From Candidatus Omnitrophota bacterium (GTDB taxonomy: Bacteria > Omnitrophota > Koll11 > Aquiviventales > Aquiviventaceae), in the NCBI GenBank assembly GCA_016196415.1, contig JACPXS010000108.1, positions 1-22,965 of the forward strand: DNA of 22,965 bases. Reading direction: 5' to 3'. Below the pieces are notes generated by a model, which searched no databases, was not told the DNA's origin, and saw nothing but the letters and a program-made list of their open reading frames with translations. Below, piece after piece: positions 15,355 to 22,438 of the stretch. Position numbers and translations under genes: made by a program. Each line of letters starts with the position of its first letter. Position 1 is the first letter of the stretch.

Positions 15355-18052
15355 TGTCGACCTCCGGGAACGGTTTTTGTCGTTTTTTGAGGCCTACGGT
15401 CATTCCCGAACGCCCAGCGACTCACTCATCCCCAGCGGCGATCCGACCGTTCTGTTCACCTCGGCAGGGATGAATCAATTCAAAGACTACTTCCTGGGTA
15501 AGCGCACGGATATGCGGCGCGCGACGTCGTGTCAGAAATGCCTCAGGACCGGAGACCTCGAGCAGGTGGGGCGCACGGCCAGCCACCACTCATTCTTTGA
15601 AATGCTGGGCAATTTTTCGTTCGGCGATTACTTCAAGGCTGACGCGATCCAATGGGCTTGGGAATTTTTAACCGGGACGCTCGACTACGCCGGCACGCGG
15701 TCGAGCGACATCAAGGACCGCTGCTTGGATCTGCAGGCGTCTCACCTGTGGGTCAGCATCTACGAGGAGGATGACGAAGCCTTTCAGTTGTGGCGCAAGC
15801 TCGGCGTGCCGGAGGATCGGATCAAGCGGTTCGGCCAGGCGGACAACTTCTGGCCGGCCAATGCGCCGAAGGAAGGGCCGAACGGGCCGTGCGGTCCCTG
15901 TTCCGAAATCTATTACGATCCTGAAGGCGAAGTGCAAGGTCCAAACTCTGTGGAGGTCTGGAACCTGGTCTTCACGCAGTTCGACCGGCAGCCCAACGGC
16001 ACGCTGAAGCCGCTCCCCAAGCCGAACATCGACACGGGCATGGGGCTGGAACGGCTGACCAGAGTCATTCAAGAGAAGAACACGGATTATGAAACGGATC
16101 TTTTCCAGGACATCATCGACTCTTTCATGACGAATATGTCGCGCACACCGCCCCCGCTCTCTGCGTGGCAGCAACCAGCTGTATGGGCCATTGCCGATCA
16201 TATACGCGCAATCACTTTTCTTATTGCCGAAGGGGTTCTCCCATCAAACGTCGGTCGAGGTTACGTCCTTAGGACATTGATCCGCCGGGCGTATCGGTAT
16301 GGTCTGAAAGCGGGTGTGGACTTTAACCGGTTCAACGCCGGCCGCCGATCATTCCTTGCCGATCTGGCAGGACAAGTCATCGCGACCATGGCCGACTCAC
16401 CATACGAGAAGCAGGATAAACTTTCCTCGAAGGAAGGGCGCATTGCACAAGTGATCGATACGGAGGAGCTGCAGTTTGCGGAGACACTCCAGGCGGCCAC
16501 CGAACGTGCTACAGCGCTGATCGCGAGCCTTAAATCGCGAGGGCAGCCCGTGATTCCCGGCGAGGAAGCCTTCAAACTCTACGATACATATGGGCTCCCA
16601 TTGGAAATCACCGCAGATATCGCCAATGAGCAGGGGTTGTCGGTCGACCGGAAGGGGTTTGAGGTTGCATTGGCATTTCAGCAAGAGCGTTCGCGGGCCA
16701 GAAGCCAGTTCAGCGGAGGGGTGTTTGTCACCGAGACGCTCGAGATCCGTTCGGCCATCAACGACCTGCCGCCAAAGGAGGCGCAGTTTGTGGGGTACGA
16801 CAGCCTGCACGCCGACGCCGTCATCAAAGGGCTCTGGGACGGGAAGGCGTGGGTGACGAAGGCAACCGAAGGCCAATCCATGGGGATTGTGCTGGACCGA
16901 TCCCCGTTCTACGGAGAGGCCGGAGGGCAGGTCGGGGACACCGGCGCCATCGAGGGACTTCGTGGGGCGGCCGAGGTGACGCAAACGAGTTGGGTCGACG
17001 ACGTACTGATCCATCAAGCCGCCGTCCGACACGGGACAGTCAGCGTTCAGGACGCTGTCCGCACGCGTGTGGATCCTGAGCGACGATTGAAGGTTGCGCG
17101 CAGCCATACCGCCGCGCACATGTTGCACTGGGCGCTGCGCAAGGTGCTTGGGCCGGACACCGTGCAGGCCGGGTCCTTCGTCGAGGCCGAGCGGGTGCGG
17201 TTTGATTTTTCCTCGCTCCACGGCTTGCGCGAGGAGCAGCGCGATGAGGTGCAGGCGTTGGTCAACAGCCGGGTGCGCCTTGCGGATGAGGTGTGCGTCT
17301 CCCAGATGCGGTTGGCAGAGGCCAGGCGCTCGGGGGCCCTGGCGCTGTTTGGCGAGCAGTACGCAGACCTGGTGCGCGTGGTGACGATCGGCGACTACTC
17401 GAAGGAGCTGTGCGGAGGCACCCATCTGCTTCACACAGGGTTTGTGGGGGCCTTCACGATCGTCGCCGAAAGCTCGATTGCGGCCGGCACGCGGCGCATC
17501 GAGGCGCTCGTGGGGGAGGCCGCCGCGCAACAGCAGCAGGAGCAGCAGCGTCTGCTCCAGGAAGCGGCCAAGCGCCTGGGACGCCCTGCGCGCGAGATTG
17601 TGAGCGGACTGGAAGAGCTCTTGGAACAGCTCAAAGGGGCCGAACGGGACCGCAAGGCGCTGCAGGCGGAGCTGGCGAAGGTGGAAGCCCGGCGTTTGGT
17701 CGCAGAGGGGAAGCACATCAACAACGTGGCATTGGTGACGTCGACGATCAAGCATGCCGACCGCCAGTTTCTTGCGACGTTAGCGGATGCCGTCACACGC
17801 GCCTTGCCCGGTGATGGGGTCGTGTGCTTGGCGTCTACCGATCAAGAACGCGTGTCGTTTGTCATGGCGACGACGGCTGGTCTTGTCACGCGAGTGCACG
17901 CAGGCGACCTGTTGAAAGAAGTCGCTCCGTTGATTCAGGGCAGCGGCGGCGGTCGTCCAGCGTTTGCGCAGGGGGGCGGGAGAAACCCCGGGGGAATTCC
18001 CGCCGCCATGAAGCGAGTGGAAGAGCTGGTCCGTCAAGCGCTGGAGAAATGA
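15344..18052 (+). CDS. alaS: Alanine-tRNA ligase
   Basis: Class II synthetase charging tRNA-Ala, with editing of misacylated Ser/Gly. The 902 residues contain the catalytic core (FTSAGMNQFKDYFLG, TSCQKCLRTGDLEQVG, HHSFFEMLGNFSFGDYFK, GMGLERLTRVIQ) and the tRNA-binding helical domain. The editing domain shows zinc ligands HTAAH (His588, His592) and CGGTH (Cys690, His694). The C-Ala coiled coil and C-terminal domain end GGGRNPGGIPAAM. ATG 15344 gives the standard MQRSVDLRERFLSFFE start. A TTG at 15314 in the same frame lies inside recX and is unlikely. The length is normal. Confidence 0.97.
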   Translation: MQRSVDLRERFLSFFEAYGHSRTPSDSLIPSGDPTVLFTSAGMNQFKDYFLGKRTDMRRATSCQKCLRTGDLEQVGRTASHHSFFEMLGNFSFGDYFKADAIQWAWEFLTGTLDYAGTRSSDIKDRCLDLQASHLWVSIYEEDDEAFQLWRKLGVPEDRIKRFGQADNFWPANAPKEGPNGPCGPCSEIYYDPEGEVQGPNSVEVWNLVFTQFDRQPNGTLKPLPKPNIDTGMGLERLTRVIQEKNTDYETDLFQDIIDSFMTNMSRTPPPLSAWQQPAVWAIADHIRAITFLIAEGVLPSNVGRGYVLRTLIRRAYRYGLKAGVDFNRFNAGRRSFLADLAGQVIATMADSPYEKQDKLSSKEGRIAQVIDTEELQFAETLQAATERATALIASLKSRGQPVIPGEEAFKLYDTYGLPLEITADIANEQGLSVDRKGFEVALAFQQERSRARSQFSGGVFVTETLEIRSAINDLPPKEAQFVGYDSLHADAVIKGLWDGKAWVTKATEGQSMGIVLDRSPFYGEAGGQVGDTGAIEGLRGAAEVTQTSWVDDVLIHQAAVRHGTVSVQDAVRTRVDPERRLKVARSHTAAHMLHWALRKVLGPDTVQAGSFVEAERVRFDFSSLHGLREEQRDEVQALVNSRVRLADEVCVSQMRLAEARRSGALALFGEQYADLVRVVTIGDYSKELCGGTHLLHTGFVGAFTIVAESSIAAGTRRIEALVGEAAAQQQQEQQRLLQEAAKRLGRPAREIVSGLEELLEQLKGAERDRKALQAELAKVEARRLVAEGKHINNVALVTSTIKHADRQFLATLADAVTRALPGDGVVCLASTDQERVSFVMATTAGLVTRVHAGDLLKEVAPLIQGSGGGRPAFAQGGGRNPGGIPAAMKRVEELVRQALEK

Positions 18053-18070
18053 TGCCGTTGTCCCAACTGA

Positions 18071-18099
18071 GTGCGGGATGCAGGGATTGCATTCCGCAT
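18071..18099 (+). terminator. Hairpin between alaS and hisD, weak terminator or his leader element
   Basis: A 12-bp stem (18071-18082 with 18088-18099, two G-T pairs) with loop GGGAT is followed by only a few T residues. It fills most of the 55-bp gap just before hisD. I see no leader peptide with a run of His codons, so classical attenuation is not supported. It may be a weak terminator or another small palindrome. Confidence 0.4.
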
Positions 18100-18107
18100 T
18101 TGGCGAG

Positions 18108-19328
18108 ATGAAAGTTATTACGATCGCCAGCCAAGAGTGGCAACGGCTGTGCACGCGCCAACTCGTGCGCAGGCGCCGCATTGAGGAGCGGGTGCGCAAG
18201 ATCCTCGATGACGTGCACCAGGAGGGGGATGACGCCGTGCTGCGCTACACGCGCCGCTTCGACAAGGTGAAGCTGACCGCGAAGCAACTGCGGGTCACCG
18301 AAGCGGAGATCTCCGGGGCGTTCCAACATTTGGACCCGCGGTTTGCGCTGCAGCTCAAAAGCGCGATCCAGAACGTCCAAGCTTTTTACGGGCGGCCGCG
18401 GCTCAAACCGCTTCGGTTGATGGATGGCGATGGCGTGGTGCTGGGAGAGAAGTTTGACCCTATCGAGCGGGTCGGCATCTACATCCCGGGCGGGACGGCG
18501 AGCCTCGTGTCGACGGTCTACATGACGGTGATCCCGGCCAAGAAGGCGGGGGTCAAGCGCGTGATCCTCGCGACGCCGCCTCGCAAAGACGGGAGCGTGG
18601 ATCCGCACATCCTGGCGGTGGCGAGTCTCCTGGACGTGGACGAAGTCTACAAGATGGGCGGGGCGCAGGCCATTGCTGCGATGGCGGTGGGAACGAAGAC
18701 GGTGCCGAAGGTTGACAAGATCGTCGGGCCCGGCAACGCCTTTGTCGTCGAAGCCAAGCGCCAGGTGTTTGGATTTGTGGATGTGGATACCATCGCCGGG
18801 CCGTCGGAGATTGCCGTGATCGCCAACCGATACTCGAATCCGCAGTATGTGCTGGCGGATCTTTTGGGGGAAACCGAACACGTGGGGGGGTTGGCCTTCC
18901 TCATCACGACCTCAAAGGCGCTGGCGAAATTGGCGAGGAAGCAGATTCCCGGCGGCTATTGCGTGATGGTGAAGAACTTGGATGAAGCCGTTGAGGTGGC
19001 GAACCGGTTGGCGCCGGAGCATCTCGAAATCATGGTGCGCTCCCCCCACAAGCTGGCCAAGCGCATCACCAGCGCCGGAGCGATGTTCCTCGGGCCGTAC
19101 TCGCCGGTGACCGTCGGCGACTACGTCGCCGGACCAAGCCACGTCCTGCCGACCGGCGGATCAGCCAGGATGTTTTCCGGCTTAGGGATCGATGATTTTA
19201 TCCGCAGGACCCATGTCATTAGTTACACGAAGAAGGCGCTTGAGCGGATGCGAGAGCCCTTGGAACGGTTGACCGCGATCGAAGGGTTGCCTCGCCACTA
19301 CGAGGCGGTGAAAGTGCGGTTAACCTGA
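18108..19328 (+). CDS. hisD: Histidinol dehydrogenase
   Basis: Zinc enzyme for the last two oxidations, histidinol to histidine, using NAD+. The 406 residues include PIERVGIYIPGG, VDTIAGPSEIAVIAN, the catalytic pair Glu304-His305 (APEHLEI), Asp338 (VGDYVAGPSHVLPTGG) and the C-terminal His397. Three of the four usual zinc ligands are present. The fourth, normally Gln (E. coli Gln259 in the QAEH motif), is Glu255 in GETEH, followed by His258. It is about 25 residues shorter than E. coli HisD. ATG 18108 is used since the product then starts MKVITIAS, close to the family N-terminus; ATG 18078 lies within the upstream hairpin. It is the first gene of the his operon. Confidence 0.95.
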   Translation: MKVITIASQEWQRLCTRQLVRRRRIEERVRKILDDVHQEGDDAVLRYTRRFDKVKLTAKQLRVTEAEISGAFQHLDPRFALQLKSAIQNVQAFYGRPRLKPLRLMDGDGVVLGEKFDPIERVGIYIPGGTASLVSTVYMTVIPAKKAGVKRVILATPPRKDGSVDPHILAVASLLDVDEVYKMGGAQAIAAMAVGTKTVPKVDKIVGPGNAFVVEAKRQVFGFVDVDTIAGPSEIAVIANRYSNPQYVLADLLGETEHVGGLAFLITTSKALAKLARKQIPGGYCVMVKNLDEAVEVANRLAPEHLEIMVRSPHKLAKRITSAGAMFLGPYSPVTVGDYVAGPSHVLPTGGSARMFSGLGIDDFIRRTHVISYTKKALERMREPLERLTAIEGLPRHYEAVKVRLT

Positions 19329-19339
19329 AAGGCGATTAG

Positions 19340-19418
19340 GCCGGTTTTGCCCGTTGGCCCGTTTGCCGGTTCGCCGGACTCACGGGCTAACCGGCTCAAC
19401 GGGCTAACGGGATAACGG
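19340..19418. repeat. Palindromic 8-bp tandem array filling the hisD-hisB gap
   Basis: The left array (19349-19377) has units GCCCGTTG, GCCCGTTT, GCCGGTTC, GCCGG. The right array (19383-19418) has CGGGCTAA, CCGGCTCAA, CGGGCTAA, CGGGATAA, CGG, approximately the reverse complement, so the RNA would fold into a long GC-rich hairpin. The array ends on the base before the hisB ATG and leaves no room for a Shine-Dalgarno sequence. Confidence 0.8.
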
Positions 19419-20021
19419 ATGCGACGAGCGACGGCAACGCGCAAGAGCAAAGAGACCAACATCAGCGTCAGCGTGAATCTGGACGGCCACGGCAAGACCA
19501 CGGTGAAAACCGGCCTGCCGTTCCTCGACCACATGCTCACCCTGTTCGGGACGCATGGGCTTCTGGATCTCACGGTGAAGGCGAAGGGGGATCTTGAGGT
19601 GGATCGCCACCACACGAATGAGGATCTCGGGCTTGTCCTGGGCCAAGCGGTGGATCGGGCGCTTGGGGATCGAACGGGCATCACGCGATTCGGCCTTGCC
19701 TACGTGCCCATGGATGAGGCGCTGGCGCGCGTGGTGCTGGACATTTCAGGCCGACCGAAGCTCGTCTTCAGGGATGCGCGCGACAAGCGCTCCAGCCCCG
19801 CGTTCTCCTCGAGCACCGCGTATAGCTGGGGGGACGCCGAGCACTTCCTCGAGTCGTTCGTGCGGACATCAAAGATGACCCTGCACATTGATGTCCTCGC
19901 CGGATCCGACTTTCACCACGCCTGCGAAGCGGTCTTCAAAGCGCTTGGGCGCGCCCTCGAAGCAGCCAGCCGACTGCACCCGCGCGTCAAGGGTGTCCCC
20001 TCATCGAAAGGCCGTCTCTGA
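19419..20021 (+). CDS. hisB: Imidazoleglycerol-phosphate dehydratase
   Basis: Manganese-dependent dehydration of imidazole-glycerol phosphate to imidazole-acetol phosphate. The 200-residue monofunctional protein has the duplicated metal-binding His-rich motifs: FLDHML, then HHTNED at 64-69, and in the second half FHHACEA with His166-His167. It ends GVPSSKGRL, the usual GVPSTKGxL terminus. No phosphatase domain is fused, unlike E. coli HisB. The start MRRATATRKSKETNISV matches the family N-terminus, so ATG 19419 is well supported, yet it directly abuts the octamer palindrome and has no ribosome binding site. Translation may rely on coupling or leaderless-type initiation. Confidence 0.95.
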   Translation: MRRATATRKSKETNISVSVNLDGHGKTTVKTGLPFLDHMLTLFGTHGLLDLTVKAKGDLEVDRHHTNEDLGLVLGQAVDRALGDRTGITRFGLAYVPMDEALARVVLDISGRPKLVFRDARDKRSSPAFSSSTAYSWGDAEHFLESFVRTSKMTLHIDVLAGSDFHHACEAVFKALGRALEAASRLHPRVKGVPSSKGRL

Positions 20022-20029
20022 CCGCGTAC

Positions 20030-20085
20030 GGGACGCTTCTATTTTCGCCATCGGAAAATAGAAGTGTCCCGGCTTTCAAGCCGGG
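20030..20085. repeat. REP-like double palindrome in the hisB-hisH gap
   Basis: A 17-bp inverted repeat (20030-20046 gggacgcttctattttc; 20054-20070 complementary with one G-T) with a 7-nt loop overlaps a second hairpin, CCCGGCTT-TC-AAGCCGGG at 20068-20085. The AT-rich arm differs in composition from its surroundings. It resembles bacterial REP/BIME-type intergenic palindromes. It could also stabilise or terminate the upstream transcript. Confidence 0.7.
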
Positions 20086-20114
20086 TGGGATCAGCAGAAC
20101 CGAAGAGTGAGAAG

Positions 20115-20750
20115 ATGATCGTTGTGGTTGACTACGGGATGGGTAACTTACGTAGCGTTTCCAAGGCTCTTGAGTCCCTGGGAGCAGAAGTGCGCATATC
20201 CAGCAATCCCCAGGATGTGGCCCGCGCTTCCAAGCTGATCCTGCCAGGCGTCGGAGCCTTCCCGGCGGCGATGCGGGAGCTCGCGGCGCGCGGACTGGTC
20301 GAATCGGTGCGGCAGGCGATCGCCAAGGGGACGCCCTACCTGGGGATCTGCCTCGGGCTCCAGCTGCTGTTCGAGTCCAGCGATGAGGGGCAGGGGGCCG
20401 CCGGGCTTGGCGTTCTGCGCGGACGCGTGCGTAGGTTTCCGGTGAACGGGGACGTTGGCTTGAAAGTGCCCCACATGGGATGGAATCAAGTGACCAGAAG
20501 GCAGAAGGCAGAAGGCAAAAGGCAGAATGGCTGTCCGGTGTTGCAGGGGATTCTGGATGGCAGTTTCGTCTACTTCGTGCACTCCTACTACGCCGAACCG
20601 AAGGACCCTTCTATGACGGCGCTCGAAACAGACTACGGCGGTCGGTTTGCCTCAATGGTCTGGCGGGGGAACCTGTACGCGACCCAGTTCCACCCGGAGA
20701 AGAGCCAAGCCGTCGGACTCAAACTGCTGGAGAATTTCATCAAACTGTGA
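20115..20750 (+). CDS. hisH: Imidazole glycerol phosphate synthase subunit HisH (glutamine amidotransferase)
   Basis: Class I glutaminase that feeds ammonia to HisF. The 211-residue product begins IVVVDYGMGNLRSV and contains the nucleophile Cys79 in GICLGLQLLF, with His193 and Glu195 in TQFHPEKS completing the triad. The interface motif PHMGWNQV carries Trp123. Right after it, residues 128-138 (RRQKAEGKRQN) are encoded by a tandem heptamer array (20496-20530) and look like an insertion of about nine residues relative to the usual short loop before the YFVHSYY strand. ATG 20115 is chosen since it gives the canonical start; a purine-rich GAAGAGTGAGAAG precedes it. Confidence 0.94.
   Translation: MIVVVDYGMGNLRSVSKALESLGAEVRISSNPQDVARASKLILPGVGAFPAAMRELAARGLVESVRQAIAKGTPYLGICLGLQLLFESSDEGQGAAGLGVLRGRVRRFPVNGDVGLKVPHMGWNQVTRRQKAEGKRQNGCPVLQGILDGSFVYFVHSYYAEPKDPSMTALETDYGGRFASMVWRGNLYATQFHPEKSQAVGLKLLENFIKL
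20496..20530 (+). repeat. In-frame heptamer array inside hisH (AGAAGGC x5)
   Basis: Five consecutive 7-bp units: AGAAGGC, AGAAGGC, AGAAGGC, AAAAGGC, AGAATGG. They encode RRQKAEGKRQN, a low-complexity charged peptide unlike the rest of the enzyme. Unlike the other arrays in this window it has no opposed partner, so it is a single-arm copy. Confidence 0.8.
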
Positions 20751-20751
20751 T

Positions 20752-20801
20752 GGTCGAGGCTCAAGGCCGTTTCCTCGAGCTTTCAGCCTAGAGCCTTGAG
20801 C
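20752..20801. repeat. Short GGCTCGA/GGCTCAA heptamer palindrome, hisH-hisA gap
   Basis: Left units GGTCGAG/GCTCAAG (20752-20765) face right units CCTAGAG/CCTTGAG (20787-20800); GCTCAAGG 20759-20766 pairs exactly with CCTTGAGC 20794-20801. The right arm is identical over 15 bases (CCTAGAGCCTTGAGC) to that of the element at 1790-1902. It fills the 61-bp gap and leaves only 10 bp before hisA, which lacks a Shine-Dalgarno sequence. Confidence 0.75.
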
Positions 20802-20811
20802 GCTTTCAGCA

Positions 20812-21543
20812 ATGATCATTCTTCCCGCCATTGACCTCCTCAACGGCAACGTGGTCCGGCTTGCGCAGGGCAAGCGCGACCAGGTGACGGTCTACTCGGA
20901 CGATCCGGTAGCGGTCGTCCGCCGGTGGGCCGAGGCCGGGGCGCAGTGGCTGCACATCGTGGACCTCAACGGCGCTTTCGACGGCACCTACACGAACCTC
21001 CCGCTGGCGCAGCGCATCATCAAGGCCTGCGGCATCGCGGTCGAGTTGAGCGGCGGCATCCGCACGGCCGAGACGCTCGATCGAGCGCTGGACGCGGGGG
21101 CGGCGCGCGTCGTCCTCGGTACGAAGGCGTGTGAGGACCCGGCGTTCGTGAAGGCCGCGGTCCTGCGCCACGGGGCCAAGGTCGCGGTGGCGATCGATGC
21201 GAAAGCCGGCCAGGTGGTCTCGCGCGGCTGGGTTTCCCCGACCACGCTGACGCCCCAAGCGCTGGCGCGCAGCGTGATCCTGTTGGGGGTTGAGACGATC
21301 ATCTGCACCGATGTCAGCCGAGACGGCATGCTCCAGGGGCCGAACACCGCGCTGCTGGGCGAGGTGCTGGACGTCGGGCCGCGGCAGCTCATCGCGTCGG
21401 GCGGGATCAGCTCGTTGGAGGACCTCAAGCAGCTCAAGACGCTGGAGCCCCGCGGGCTCATCGGTGCCATCGTCGGCAAGGCGCTGTATGAGGGAGCCAT
21501 CAATCTCAAGGAAGCAATCCGTCTAGTGGCGAGTGGCGAGTGA
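20812..21543 (+). CDS. hisA: ProFAR isomerase HisA
   Basis: (beta/alpha)8-barrel enzyme that opens the ribose of ProFAR by an Amadori rearrangement. The 243 residues contain catalytic Asp8 (PAIDLLNG) and Asp167 (CTDVSRDGM), the phosphate-binding SGGIR and SGGIS loops, and VGKALYEG near the end. The last residues, VASGE, and the stop codon are encoded by a heptamer array (AGTGGCG repeats from 21525), so the natural C-terminus has apparently been replaced or extended by repeat sequence. No ribosome binding site is visible before ATG 20812 because the preceding repeat occupies that space. Confidence 0.95.
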   Translation: MIILPAIDLLNGNVVRLAQGKRDQVTVYSDDPVAVVRRWAEAGAQWLHIVDLNGAFDGTYTNLPLAQRIIKACGIAVELSGGIRTAETLDRALDAGAARVVLGTKACEDPAFVKAAVLRHGAKVAVAIDAKAGQVVSRGWVSPTTLTPQALARSVILLGVETIICTDVSRDGMLQGPNTALLGEVLDVGPRQLIASGGISSLEDLKQLKTLEPRGLIGAIVGKALYEGAINLKEAIRLVASGE

Positions 21544-21606
21544 CCAGTGGCGAGTGGTCTGATCAGCCAACGGTTGCTCGACACCCGTCACTCATCACTC
21601 GACACT
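21525..21606. repeat. Heptamer palindrome spanning the hisA stop and running to the hisF start
   Basis: The left array is AGTGGCG, AGTGGCG, AGTGACC, AGTGGCG, AGTGGTC (21525-21559). The right array is CGTCACT, CATCACT, CGACACT (21586-21606), roughly its reverse complement. The third left unit carries the hisA TGA. The right array ends one base before ATG 21608 of hisF. It is the same word family as the array inside hisF. Confidence 0.85.
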
Positions 21607-21607
21607 G

Positions 21608-22438
21608 ATGTTGGCGAAGCGCATCATCCCATGCCTGGACGTGGACAAGGGACGGATCGTCAAGGGGGTCAAGTTCGTGAGCCTGCGGGACGCCGGGGAT
21701 CCGGTCGAGGCGGCGAAGGCCTACAACGACGCGGGAGCCGATGAGCTGGTCTTCTTGGATATCACCGCCAGCCACGAGCGCCGGCCCATCATCCTGGACG
21801 TCGTTGAGCGGACGGCGGCGGCGGCGTTTATGCCGCTCACGGTTGGCGGGGGCATCCGAGCCGTGGAGGACATTCGCGCGTTATTGAGCGCCGGCGCGGA
21901 TAAGACGTCGATCAACACCAGCGCGGTGGAACGCCTATCGTTCATCGACGAGGCGTCGGACCGATTTGGCGCCCAGTGCATTGTCGTGGCGATCGACGCG
22001 AAACGAGTGACCAGTGACCAGTGGCCGGTGACGAGTCAGCCCGGCCAGCACGCTGCCAACCCGCCACTCGCCACTCGCCACTCGCCACTTCACTGGGCAG
22101 TCTACACCCACGGCGGCCGCACCCCAACGGGAAAGGACGCGGTCGCGTGGGCAAAAGAGGCTGAATCGCGCGGGGCGGGGGAGATTCTGCTGACGAGCAT
22201 GGACCGCGATGGCACCAAAGCCGGCTATGACGTGGAGTTGACCCAGGCGATCAGCCAGGCCGTGACGATTCCGGTGATCGCCTCAGGAGGGGCCGGCACC
22301 GTCGAGCATTTCTATCAGGCCCTGACGGAGGGCGGCGCGGATGCCGCCCTGGCCGCCTCGCTCTTCCACTTCGGGGAGTTGTCGATCGGCGACGTGAAGC
22401 GGGCACTGGCCGCCAAAGGAGTGACGGTTCGTCTATGA
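21608..22438 (+). CDS. hisF: Imidazole glycerol phosphate synthase subunit HisF (cyclase) with repeat-derived insertion
   Basis: Barrel subunit that uses ammonia from HisH to convert PRFAR into imidazole-glycerol phosphate and AICAR. It has [20 protein letters not shown] (catalytic Asp11), VVAIDAKR with catalytic Asp130, [26 protein letters not shown] and VIASGGAG. It is 276 residues against about 251-256 for the family. The surplus of about 25 residues lies between Val134 and Trp163 and is encoded by facing heptamer arrays (22004-22097). It falls in the loop just after Asp130. Everything else is conserved, so the enzyme is probably active. No Shine-Dalgarno sequence precedes ATG 21608. The stop overlaps the hisI start as ATGA. 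Confidence 0.95.
   Translation: MLAKRIIPCLDVDKGRIVKGVKFVSLRDAGDPVEAAKAYNDAGADELVFLDITASHERRPIILDVVERTAAAAFMPLTVGGGIRAVEDIRALLSAGADKTSINTSAVERLSFIDEASDRFGAQCIVVAIDAKRVTSDQWPVTSQPGQHAANPPLATRHSPLHWAVYTHGGRTPTGKDAVAWAKEAESRGAGEILLTSMDRDGTKAGYDVELTQAISQAVTIPVIASGGAGTVEHFYQALTEGGADAALAASLFHFGELSIGDVKRALAAKGVTVRL
22004..22097. repeat. Heptamer palindrome inserted in frame within hisF
   Basis: The left array has five units: CGAGTGA, CCAGTGA, CCAGTGG, CCGGTGA, CGAGTCA (22004-22038). The right array is GCCACTC x3 plus GCCACTT (22063-22090), then CACTGGG. CCAGTGA 22011-22017 pairs exactly with TCACTGG 22090-22096. The encoded peptide ([12 protein letters not shown] ... LATRHSPL) has no counterpart in HisF proteins I know, and the insertion keeps the frame. 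Confidence 0.88.

Noticed and set aside
16397..17755. A 452-codon minus-strand open frame opposite alaS.
   Set aside because: It lies entirely antisense to conserved AlaRS coding sequence, and its composition is Leu/Arg/His-rich as expected from reverse reading of GC-rich codons.
18053..18107. Histidine attenuator leader peptide before hisD.
   Set aside because: No short open frame with consecutive His codons; only a hairpin is present.
20496..22090. Tandem arrays as possible CRISPR repeats.
   Set aside because: Units are only 7-8 bp with no spacers, and no cas genes are present.
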